Below are positions 1-6,150 of a stretch of DNA of 7,661 bases, in pieces. The stretch's first letter is position 1. Every line of letters starts with the position of its first letter. A program made the position numbers and the translations under genes. Source of the DNA: Spirochaetaceae bacterium (lineage in GTDB: Bacteria; Spirochaetota; Spirochaetia; Treponematales; Breznakiellaceae); the NCBI GenBank assembly GCA_031257135.1, contig JAIRPH010000073.1:1-7661 (forward strand), given 5' to 3'. The notes below the pieces were generated by a model that searched no databases, was not told the DNA's origin, and saw only the letters and a program-made list of their open reading frames with translations.

Positions 1-169
1 GCGATGCGGATTTTCCAAGTTTCTTTATCCATAGTGAAAGCAGAGTATCGGAAACCGGAAAAAAAAGCAACCGCTTCGCCCGAACCGGAGGTTTCCCCCG
101 GATTCCCCGGCGTTTCGGCTTAATCGCAATTATAGAAATAACTGCCGTTCTTCCCCATGCAGAACCGAT

Positions 170-379
170 TTGAACATCCTCGTCGCCGCAAATATTCTCA
201 AAACTATTTTTTGTTTCTATGTAAAAATAGCCGAAAGCCTTGAAGTAGAAGTTTTCGAGCTTTTCAAAACCGATATTGTTTCTCCAGACAACGACGAGAT
301 GATTACCCGGCTTTCTGAAGACATCGCAAAAAACGTGAATTCGGCAATGGCTGAAGTTTTTAAGCAATATTTGGGCTGA
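170..379 (+). pseudogene. C-terminal remnant of an XRE-family HTH regulator
   Basis: The frame opens with a TTG and gives 69 residues. From about residue 20 it reads VKIAESLEVEVFELFK, which is the usual end of the XRE/Cro-C1 helix-turn-helix domain (last helix, then 'LxVxxxxLF'). A charged helical tail ending in EVFKQYLG follows. The first three helices, including the recognition helix, are missing, and the first 20 residues do not resemble the family. No Shine-Dalgarno sequence precedes the TTG. The 169 bases upstream contain stops in this frame and no clear HTH coding sequence, although frame 3 has a short IAIIEI stretch near 123-140 that could be a shifted relic. The likely explanation is a decayed DNA-binding regulator. 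A short intact gene of unknown function is less likely. Confidence 0.45.
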
Positions 380-564
380 CTCCTCTGGAGACTGCGGAGT
401 TTACCCGCATCCAACTCCCGCCCGTAGCCTTTACCTATTACGAAAAATCCGAGAAAGAACGTATAGCGTAAAATGTTCCGCGTTTCTTTTGGCAACGGCT
501 TCCTTTACCAAATCTTATTCGGTCCTTCTTAAATATTTTTGTCTTATAGAATTGAATATTTTCA

Positions 565-593
565 TTGACGCTAGATAAAAGGTATGATATACT
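565..593 (+). promoter_or_regulatory. sigma70-type promoter for the tatD-dus-recQ operon
   Basis: The -35 box TTGACG (565-570) and the -10 box TATACT (588-593) are separated by 17 bp, each one mismatch from consensus. They lie in an AT-rich stretch about 60 bases before the tatD start. A 7-bp inverted repeat, CTAGATA (571-577) and TATCTAG (601-607), flanks the -10 box and the likely start of transcription near 600. It could be an operator, but it is short. Confidence 0.6.
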
Positions 594-655
594 AAATATA
601 TATCTAGTTTAGATAGAGCAGGTTAGAAAAAAATCTTTTCTTTTTGGATTAAGCC

Positions 656-1432
656 ATGCGATATTTTGATACTCATGCCCATATAGGGCTCATAGTTGAT
701 GACCCTATCGAACAACTCATAGTTATTCAGGAAGCGCGTCAGGCTTCTGTGTCGCGGCTTGTTTCAATTTGCAACAGTCTGCACGATTTTGTGAGGGTCT
801 ACGAAAATCTCAAATCGGCATCGAATGTGTACCATGCCGTCGGGGTTTCGCCTTCAGAGGTGCAGAATCCGGGAAAAAACTGGATGCAGATAATAGAAAA
901 AAGTGTGCGCCTTCCCAGAGTCGTTGCCGTAGGAGAGATCGGACTCGACTATTACCGCAGATTCGGAGATAAAAAATCTCAGATTGAGCTGTTTATCAGC
1001 CAGCTTGATCTGGCGGCGAAACTAGATATGCCGGTGATTATCCATAACCGCGACGCCGGACATGACATATTGGATATTCTTAAAGAGCGGCTCCCGCCTA
1101 AAGGCGGCGTACTCCACTGCTATTCGGAAGACGCGCTTTACGCCCAAAAAGCCCTGAAGCTCAATCTCTATTTTTCTTTTGCCGGAAATCTCACCTATCG
1201 AAACGCTAAAAATCTCCACGAAACGATAGGGGTTCTCCCGCCGGAACGGATACTCATCGAGTCTGAAAGCCCTTTTATGGTACCCGCTGATTATCGGGGC
1301 AAACGGAATATGCCCAAGTATCTCCCTCTGACCGCCTGCTGTCTGGCGGATATGCTGGGCATGGACGATGAAGAGCTGTCCAGTATTCTCTGGGAAAACG
1401 CTAATCGGTTTTTCGGGCTTCCTAACGATTAG
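656..1432 (+). CDS. tatD: TatD-family metal-dependent hydrolase / DNase
   Basis: A 258-residue TIM-barrel hydrolase of the amidohydrolase superfamily. Family members are cytoplasmic metal-dependent exonucleases or deoxyribonucleases. Visible motifs in order: DTHAH (His7, His9), GEIGLDYY with metal ligand Glu94, PVIIHNRDA with His130, LHCYS with His154, the ESESP motif at 202-206, and RGKRNMP (214-220). The length fits the TatD/YcfH group (about 255-265). The usual motif at 202-206 is E-T-D-S/A-P; here the metal-site Asp is Glu204, a conservative but uncommon change. The ATG at 656 gives the expected N-terminus just before DTHAH; the ribosome site is weak (a GGA about 8 bases upstream). It is the first gene of the operon, and its stop is one base before the dus start. 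The gene symbol is at family level; I did not separate the paralogs (tatD, ycfH, yjjV). Confidence 0.9.
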   Translation: MRYFDTHAHIGLIVDDPIEQLIVIQEARQASVSRLVSICNSLHDFVRVYENLKSASNVYHAVGVSPSEVQNPGKNWMQIIEKSVRLPRVVAVGEIGLDYYRRFGDKKSQIELFISQLDLAAKLDMPVIIHNRDAGHDILDILKERLPPKGGVLHCYSEDALYAQKALKLNLYFSFAGNLTYRNAKNLHETIGVLPPERILIESESPFMVPADYRGKRNMPKYLPLTACCLADMLGMDDEELSSILWENANRFFGLPND

Positions 1433-1433
1433 T

Positions 1434-2414
1434 ATGTATCGTCCGATAACTATCAATAATCTTACGTTAGAGGGCAATGTGTTTCTAGCGCCGACGGCAG
1501 GTTATACGGACCGAGCGTTCCGGTCTATCTGTATCGAACACGGCGCGGATTTTACCTATACAGAGCTTGTCTCGTCGGAAGCCTTAGTTCGGAATAAGGC
1601 AAAAACCGAAGGCTTGCTCCGCCGAGGGAATAACGAAAAACGTTACGGGATTCAGCTTTTCGGCGCTGACCCGGCGGCAATGTATCGGGCGGCATCGCTT
1701 CTGGCGCAGTACGGTCCGGCGGTGGTCGATATAAACGCAGGCTGTCCGGTTCCGAAGGTGGTTAAAACCGGCGCAGGCTCCGCGTTGATGAGGAATCCGC
1801 CGCTTCTCGGACGGATTGTGTCAGCGGCGGCGCGGGCTTCTCGGGAATATCTGGCGGACGCGCCGGTAACGGTTAAACTCCGTTCCGGCTGGGACGCGGC
1901 TTCCATCAATTATTACGAATGTTCCCGAATCGCGGCCGACGCGGGAGCCGCTTTGGTAACGCTCCACCCCCGAACCCGATCACAAGGCTATGCGGGAACC
2001 AGCGATTGGTCTCATCTTAGGGATTTGGCGTCCCGGATTACGGTTCCGGTTGCCGGTTCCGGCGACCTTTTCGCCCCGGAAGACGCGGAGCGTATGCTTC
2101 GGGAAACTAAGTGCGCCGCGGTATTGTTCGCCCGAGGCGCGCTGGGTAATCCTTTTATTTTTTCTATGACCCGCTCATTTTTGCTGACCGGCCGGTATAC
2201 GCCGCCGGCGGCTTCGGAACGGCTGAAAACAGGGTTTCGTCAATTACTTCTGCTCTCAGAAGATATAGGCGAGCGCGCGGCTTGCCGGGAGATGCGGAAA
2301 CACTTTTGCGCCTATACGAAAAGTATTCCGGGAGGCGCGTCACTGCGGAACCGGCTGGTTCATGCCGAAACTATCGAAGCCTATCGGGAGATACTCGCCC
2401 CGGGATGTATATAA
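1434..2414 (+). CDS. dus: tRNA-dihydrouridine synthase (Dus family, DusB-like)
   Basis: A 326-residue FMN-dependent oxidoreductase that reduces uridine to dihydrouridine in tRNA D-loops using NADPH. Motifs seen: LAPTAGYTDRAFR (18-30, flavin site), GIQLFGADP (72-80), DINAGCPVPKVVKTGAG (99-115) with catalytic Cys104, VTVKLRSGWD (145-154) with Lys148, TLHPRTRSQGYAGTSDW (176-192) with His178, PVAGSGDLF (205-213) and FARGALGNPFIF (232-243, phosphate site). The C-terminal helical tRNA-binding domain contains REMRKHFCAYTKSIPGG. Length and motifs match the DusB/NifR3 type. The ATG at 1434 is chosen because homologs start a few residues before the first strand. The in-frame ATG at 1368 would add 22 residues read inside tatD. 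Translation is probably coupled to tatD, since no strong Shine-Dalgarno sequence is visible. Confidence 0.95.
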   Translation: MYRPITINNLTLEGNVFLAPTAGYTDRAFRSICIEHGADFTYTELVSSEALVRNKAKTEGLLRRGNNEKRYGIQLFGADPAAMYRAASLLAQYGPAVVDINAGCPVPKVVKTGAGSALMRNPPLLGRIVSAAARASREYLADAPVTVKLRSGWDAASINYYECSRIAADAGAALVTLHPRTRSQGYAGTSDWSHLRDLASRITVPVAGSGDLFAPEDAERMLRETKCAAVLFARGALGNPFIFSMTRSFLLTGRYTPPAASERLKTGFRQLLLLSEDIGERAACREMRKHFCAYTKSIPGGASLRNRLVHAETIEAYREILAPGCI

Positions 2415-2418
2415 GTCT

Positions 2419-4272
2419 ATGAACCGGCGCGAAGTAGATACGCACCGTATCCTTAAAACCTATTTCGGCTTTTCCCAATTCCGCCGGGGGCAGGAGGAAA
2501 TTATCAACGCCCTCCTTGCAGGACGAGACGTATTGGCGATTATGCCCACCGGCGCGGGGAAATCTCTGTGTTATCAAGCTCCCGCGCTTATGCTGGAGGG
2601 GCTTACGGTGGTTATCTCTCCGCTGATTTCGCTCATGAAGGATCAGGTCAACGCTCTGACTGACGCGGCTATCCGCGGAGCCTATCTGAACAGTTCTCTT
2701 TCATATTCTGAATACAAAAATACGATACTCCGGGCGGGCAAAGGGGAGTACAAGATACTCTACATCGCTCCGGAGCGGCTCAAACGGGAGGATATACGCG
2801 CGCTGGGGGATGCTCCGGGAATTGTTATGGTTGTTATCGACGAAGCCCATTGCATTTCTCAATGGGGGCATGATTTCCGTCCCAGCTATCTCTTGATTAC
2901 CGAATTTATCGGCAGTCTCCCGAAGCGTCCGATTATCGCCGCGTTTACCGCCACCGCCACGGACAAGGTGAAAGACGATATCAGGCTCATCCTGAACTTA
3001 GACGACCCGTATATGCTTGTCACCGGGTTTGATCGGGAAAATCTCTATTTTGAGGTGCAAAAACCGGAACATAAATTGCAGGCTCTTTTGGATTGTCTGC
3101 GTAAGTATCGGGATAAAAGCGGGATTATCTACTGCGCTACTCGGAAAACCGTGGAAGAACTCTGCAAAACCCTGAACGACCGCGGATATGAGGTTACTCG
3201 CTATCACGCCGGGCTGGAAGATGAGGAACGCCGGATAAATCAGGATCACTTTATCTACGACCGGAAAACCCTTATGGTGGCGACCAATGCGTTCGGCATG
3301 GGCATTGATAAGTCAAACGTCGCTTTTGTGATTCATTATAATATGCCGAAAAACATCGAAAGCTACTACCAAGAAGCAGGCAGAGCGGGACGGGACGGAA
3401 GCCGGGCGGATTGTATTCTTCTCTACAGTCCCCAAGATGTGCGGATTAACAAATACCTCATCGAGAATCCGCAAAACGGCGAAGTCCCCAGAGATGAAGA
3501 ACTGATTCGGCATAATCTGGAACTCCTCAAAGCCATGACCTACTATGCGGCAACTGCTAACTGTCTCCGTTCCGAACTGCTTGCCTATTTCGGGGAAACC
3601 AGTTCCCATTACTGCGGGAATTGCTCCAACTGTACCCGGTTTGAGCCGGTAGATATAACTATTCCGGCTCAGAAAATCATCTCGTGCGTGTACCGCATAG
3701 AACAGCGGGGAAAGCGTTTCGGCAGGCTCATGGTAATCGATATACTTCGGGGCAGTAAAAACAAGAAAGTTCTGCATTTGGAACTGCACACCCTCAGCAC
3801 TTACGGCATCATGGCGGATACAGACCCGTATCGGATCAAGGCTGTCATTGATTATCTGGTAGAACAGGGCTATCTTGCGGTCGAAGGGGATGAATATCCG
3901 GTTCTTTGCCCCGGAATACGGGCGAAAGAGGTCGTTTTTGAGAAAAAAAGCCTTTCCATGATGCTTCCTAAAGAAGAGAAGCGTCAGATTACCCTGCCGT
4001 CTACGGAGCCGCCAGCGGAGCCGCCAGCGGAGCCGCCTGACGCCTTCGACGAGGCGTTATTCGGCAAGCTCAAGGAACTGCGGAACCGGCTTGCTCAGGA
4101 GGCTCGTATGCCGGCGTATATCATATTTACCGACGCTTCTCTTCGGGATATGTGCCGGAAAAAGCCGAGAACGCTCGATCAGTTTCATGCGGTTTCCGGC
4201 GTAGGATTAGTCAAAATGGGCAAATACGGAGAGATTTTCACGAAAGCCATCAGAGAACATACTGATTACTAA
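2419..4272 (+). CDS. recQ: ATP-dependent DNA helicase RecQ
   Basis: A 617-residue 3'-5' DNA helicase for recombination and replication-fork repair. Helicase motifs: motif 0 YFGFSQFRRGQ (15-25), Walker A TGAGKS (44-49), motif Ia ISPLISLMKDQV (66-77), DEAH (141-144) followed by CISQWGHDFR, motif III AFTATAT (175-181), motif IV IIYCATRKTVE (236-246), and motifs V/VI ATNAFGMGIDKSNV and QEAGRAGRDG (288-327). The RecQ zinc cluster is Cys382, Cys399, Cys402 and Cys405. The winged-helix RQC domain spans about 411-500. A short Pro-rich linker (528-540) leads to an HRDC domain (about 541-613). All domains of full-length E. coli-type RecQ are present. The ATG at 2419, four bases after the dus stop, gives the normal N-terminus; an ATG at 2362 would add 19 residues overlapping dus. 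Confidence 0.97.
   Translation: MNRREVDTHRILKTYFGFSQFRRGQEEIINALLAGRDVLAIMPTGAGKSLCYQAPALMLEGLTVVISPLISLMKDQVNALTDAAIRGAYLNSSLSYSEYKNTILRAGKGEYKILYIAPERLKREDIRALGDAPGIVMVVIDEAHCISQWGHDFRPSYLLITEFIGSLPKRPIIAAFTATATDKVKDDIRLILNLDDPYMLVTGFDRENLYFEVQKPEHKLQALLDCLRKYRDKSGIIYCATRKTVEELCKTLNDRGYEVTRYHAGLEDEERRINQDHFIYDRKTLMVATNAFGMGIDKSNVAFVIHYNMPKNIESYYQEAGRAGRDGSRADCILLYSPQDVRINKYLIENPQNGEVPRDEELIRHNLELLKAMTYYAATANCLRSELLAYFGETSSHYCGNCSNCTRFEPVDITIPAQKIISCVYRIEQRGKRFGRLMVIDILRGSKNKKVLHLELHTLSTYGIMADTDPYRIKAVIDYLVEQGYLAVEGDEYPVLCPGIRAKEVVFEKKSLSMMLPKEEKRQITLPSTEPPAEPPAEPPDAFDEALFGKLKELRNRLAQEARMPAYIIFTDASLRDMCRKKPRTLDQFHAVSGVGLVKMGKYGEIFTKAIREHTDY
4006..4037 (+). repeat. 12-bp tandem repeat in the RecQ linker
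   Basis: The unit GAGCCGCCAGCG occurs twice perfectly, followed by a partial third copy (8 bases). It is in frame and encodes Glu-Pro-Pro-Ala steps between the RQC and HRDC domains. Because the unit is a multiple of three, copy-number change would only lengthen or shorten the linker. Confidence 0.8.
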
Positions 4273-4348
4273 AAAACGCTTGCGCTTTAGCGCGTATATC
4301 GCAATATTCTTATATACTTCAAAGTTCGGATATAGTATCTTATTTGAT

Positions 4349-5020
4349 ATGAACGTTATACTTATGGTGTTCCTGCTGGTATCGGACGCGCATGGGTTGC
4401 CCCTTACCCGGGCTGAAATCGGCTGTACTTTTGAGCCGGAATTAAACCGGACCTTTTATACCGGCGTCGCTTTCGCTTCTTTCGGGGCTGTTACGGTGAA
4501 TACCTTTGCCGCCAGCGGCGGAGTCGCGTTGGGCGTGCTGAACAACGCGTTTGATATGAAAATATTTGCCAAAGCTGAGTATAGGCTTCCGATTAAACTG
4601 CCTTTGATCTTTAGTTTTCACTATACCTATAATGGACTGCCGGACTATAAAACGCATATTCAATCGCTTTTGCCTATGGTAGCTCTCAAAGGACGCTGGG
4701 TTGGGACTGCTATAGGACCGGCATGGCATTTCACGATTTTCAAGCAGGAGCCGGTTATTATCGAGCCGATTTTTGCTTTTTCGGCATACGTCAATCTGTA
4801 CAATACCGAAAAAGGACGCATCGGATTGGAATGCGCCAATTATACCGATTTCGTATCGAGGAATATGGGGTCTTATTCGTTCAGGCTCTATACGTCCATA
4901 CGGATTACGCCGATCTGTACTTTTATCAACGATCTTACGCTGTATCAGACCGGGAGCGTCGGTTTGGCGGCTCAGTTGTACGGCATTGCCTATCGGGGAG
5001 GAATCGCCTTCACATGGTAG
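4349..5020 (+). CDS. Secreted beta-rich protein, probable small outer-membrane barrel
   Basis: A 223-residue protein I cannot assign to a named family. Residues 1-16 form a hydrophobic stretch ending in an AHG-type cleavage site, consistent with a signal peptide, although it lacks basic N-terminal residues. The rest has many alternating polar/hydrophobic strands rich in Tyr, Phe and Gly (for example AKAEYRLP, IFSFHYTYNG, SYSFRLYTSIRI, AYRGGIAFTW), and the chain ends in an aromatic residue, as outer-membrane barrels often do. The start is uncertain. The ATG at 4349 has no clear Shine-Dalgarno sequence; an in-frame TTG at 4280, eight bases after recQ, would add 23 residues. The gene's last seven bases overlap the start of the metallophosphoesterase gene, so the two are probably made together at the envelope. 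Confidence 0.7.
   Translation: MNVILMVFLLVSDAHGLPLTRAEIGCTFEPELNRTFYTGVAFASFGAVTVNTFAASGGVALGVLNNAFDMKIFAKAEYRLPIKLPLIFSFHYTYNGLPDYKTHIQSLLPMVALKGRWVGTAIGPAWHFTIFKQEPVIIEPIFAFSAYVNLYNTEKGRIGLECANYTDFVSRNMGSYSFRLYTSIRITPICTFINDLTLYQTGSVGLAAQLYGIAYRGGIAFTW
4995..5003 (+). promoter_or_regulatory. Strong ribosome binding site for the metallophosphoesterase
   Basis: GGGGAGGAA lies 10 bases before the ATG at 5014, inside the end of the upstream gene. It is the best Shine-Dalgarno match in the operon. It settles the start of the lipoprotein at 5014, against longer in-frame extensions reaching back to 4723. Confidence 0.75.
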
Positions 5021-5817
5021 CCCGATGCATCTGCGCTGTAACGTTTTTTTTCTTTTTATCCGCCTGTTCGGTAGACCTGCCGGGATTGATAGCATCCCAG
5101 GATCTGGATGTCCGCCTTAAAGATCGGGACCGTTTCCATTTTCTCACCGAGGCTGATAGAAACCTTACCCTTGAGGATGCCTATGAGTTTTTGGTTCTCA
5201 CCGATACCCATATCCAAGACGGCAACGCGTTCGGACTTGAAAATCTTGCTTCCGTCATTAATGACGCCCGGTTTGTAGTTATCCTGGGGGACATCACGCA
5301 AAACGGAAGCGAAAAAGACATACTGAAATTCATAAGCATTGCCGAAACTTTGGGAGTTCCTTGTTATCCGGTTATCGGGAACCACGATATATACTTTAAT
5401 AACTGGTATAATTGGCGGGATCACATCGGTTCCAGTTCTTATCGGATTAACGGCTCCAATACGACGCTGTTCATCCTGGATACCGCTAACGCTTGGGTAG
5501 GAAACGCTCAAATTAAATGGCTTGATAAAGAGCTGGAAACCGCGAAACCGCATATCTTTATCTTTACCCACACTAATCTCTTTGTAGAACATATAATCGA
5601 CTTACAACAGACGACTGATATTCGGGAACGGGCGCGGTTCATGTCTCTGCTGGACGGCCGCTGTGAAGCCTTCTTTACCGGACACGTGCATCGGCGGATT
5701 ATTAAAACCTTCGGCGGCGTTCAGTATATCACGATTGAAGACTTCAGAAGCAAAAAGACCTATTGCCGAGTTCAGGTATCCCCCGAAGGAATACGCTATA
5801 GCTTTGAAAAACTTTAG
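5014..5817 (+). CDS. Lipoprotein metallophosphoesterase (calcineurin-like)
   Basis: A 267-residue predicted lipoprotein. The N-terminus has a basic Arg4, a hydrophobic run with four Phe, and the lipobox LSAC with lipidation at Cys18. The mature part has all calcineurin-like motifs for two metal ions: DTH (Asp64, His66), GDITQNG (Asp93), GNHD (Asn123, His124), FTHTN (His186) and GHVH (His224, His226). Such enzymes cleave phosphate mono- or diesters; the substrate here cannot be read from sequence. Lipidation puts it on the periplasmic side of the membrane or at the outer membrane. It starts inside the preceding beta-rich gene (ATGGTAG overlap), which suggests coupled translation and a joint envelope role such as phosphate or nucleotide scavenging. 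That role is inference. Confidence 0.88.
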   Translation: MVARCICAVTFFFFLSACSVDLPGLIASQDLDVRLKDRDRFHFLTEADRNLTLEDAYEFLVLTDTHIQDGNAFGLENLASVINDARFVVILGDITQNGSEKDILKFISIAETLGVPCYPVIGNHDIYFNNWYNWRDHIGSSSYRINGSNTTLFILDTANAWVGNAQIKWLDKELETAKPHIFIFTHTNLFVEHIIDLQQTTDIRERARFMSLLDGRCEAFFTGHVHRRIIKTFGGVQYITIEDFRSKKTYCRVQVSPEGIRYSFEKL

Positions 5818-5855
5818 CGGCAAGACTATCCCTCCGATACCGCACCGCCCACACA

Positions 5856-5902
5856 AAGCCCCGCAATGACGGACAGATTATCAGGGCGAGATAATCGGGC
5901 TT
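5856..5902 (+). terminator. Bulged inverted repeat after the operon, possible terminator
   Basis: A perfect 7-bp stem, GATTATC (5876-5882) with GATAATC (5890-5896) around a 7-nt loop, stacks on an outer 6-bp stem, AAGCCC (5856-5861) with GGGCTT (5897-5902). The 14 unpaired bases all lie on the 5' side. It sits 39 bases after the phosphoesterase stop. No T-tract follows, so it is not a classical intrinsic terminator. It could instead be an RNA end-protecting hairpin. Confidence 0.3.
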
Positions 5903-5910
5903 GGGGGTAT

Positions 5911-6099
5911 TCTACAGAAACTTCGTAGAAGTCTACAGAAACTTCGTAGAAGTCTATAAAAACTTCGTAGAAGTCTACAGAAACCTCGTAGAAGTCTACA
6001 GAACTTCAGTAGAACTCTATAAAAACTTCGTAGAAGTTTCCCGACCCCTTGTAGAATTCTACAGAACTTTGATAGAATACTACGGACATTCCGTAGAAC
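5911..6099 (+). repeat. Array of nine contiguous 21-bp repeats with dyad symmetry
   Basis: Nine head-to-tail units of exactly 21 bp run without spacers. The consensus begins TCTACAGAAACTTC and ends GTAGAAG. Units 1 and 2 are identical, 3-6 differ by one to several bases, and 7-9 are diverged. Each unit can fold on itself (CTAC pairs with GTAG). Each junction forms a second dyad, GTAGA-AG-TCTAC, for example 5925-5936, 5967-5978 and 5988-5999. The 7/8 junction (6051-6062) is a perfect 12-bp palindrome, and unit 9 holds a perfect 7-bp stem, CTACGGA/TCCGTAG, at 6080-6096. One frame on each strand reads through as heptads (FVEVYRN on plus, LLRSFCR on minus), as expected when 21 is a multiple of three. 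Neither frame has a convincing start, so I treat the array as non-coding. Traces of the unit continue to about 6141. Confidence 0.85.
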
Positions 6100-6115
6100 A
6101 TCGAAAAACAGGGGA

Positions 6116-6142
6116 GGGTTTACGAAACTTCCCTGAAAGGAG
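6116..6142 (+). promoter_or_regulatory. Leader hairpin and strong Shine-Dalgarno sequence of the 219-residue gene
   Basis: A small stem (GTTT at 6118-6121 with AAAC at 6125-6128, extended by GG/CC across a TT bulge) ends just before AAAGGAG (6136-6142), which is 8 bases from the ATG at 6151. The segment 6121-6141 still resembles a repeat unit (TAC, GAAACTTC, then GAAAG), so the ribosome site may have arisen from the last degenerate copy. Confidence 0.5.
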
Positions 6143-6150
6143 CGTAAAAA

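Noticed and set aside
1..123. Open plus-strand frame ending in TAA, possibly the C-terminal tail of an upstream gene
   Set aside because: Only about 40 codons, no recognisable motif, and two other frames (one per strand) are equally open here. A minus-strand ATG at 32 reading MDKETWKIRI off the left edge is also too short to support.
217..495. 92-residue minus-strand reading frame
   Set aside because: Antisense to the XRE remnant, no ribosome site and no family features.
1022..1477. 151-residue minus-strand frame
   Set aside because: Shadow of the tatD coding strand; no independent start signal.
3313..3789. 158-residue minus-strand frame
   Set aside because: Lies fully inside recQ, whose motifs are unambiguous on the other strand.
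4280..4304. Inverted repeat TTGCG/CGCAA after recQ as a terminator
   Set aside because: A 5-bp stem with a 15-base loop and no T-run is too weak.
4723..5013. N-terminal extension of the metallophosphoesterase by 97 residues
   Set aside because: It would be read out of frame inside the preceding gene. The lipobox signal peptide and the strong ribosome site fix the start at 5014.
4442..5095. 217-residue minus-strand frame
   Set aside because: Arg/Lys/Ile-rich composition typical of an antisense shadow. It opposes two coupled genes with good plus-strand evidence.
5056..5592. 178-residue minus-strand frame
   Set aside because: Antisense to the phosphoesterase motifs; no support of its own.
6049..6078. 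Promoter TTGTAG, 18 bp, TAGAAT within the repeats
   Set aside because: The -35 matches only three of six bases, and TAGAA-type boxes recur in every unit by virtue of the repeat, so the match is not informative.
5911..6099. CRISPR array
   Set aside because: Units are contiguous 21-mers with no unique spacers, and no cas genes are present in the window.
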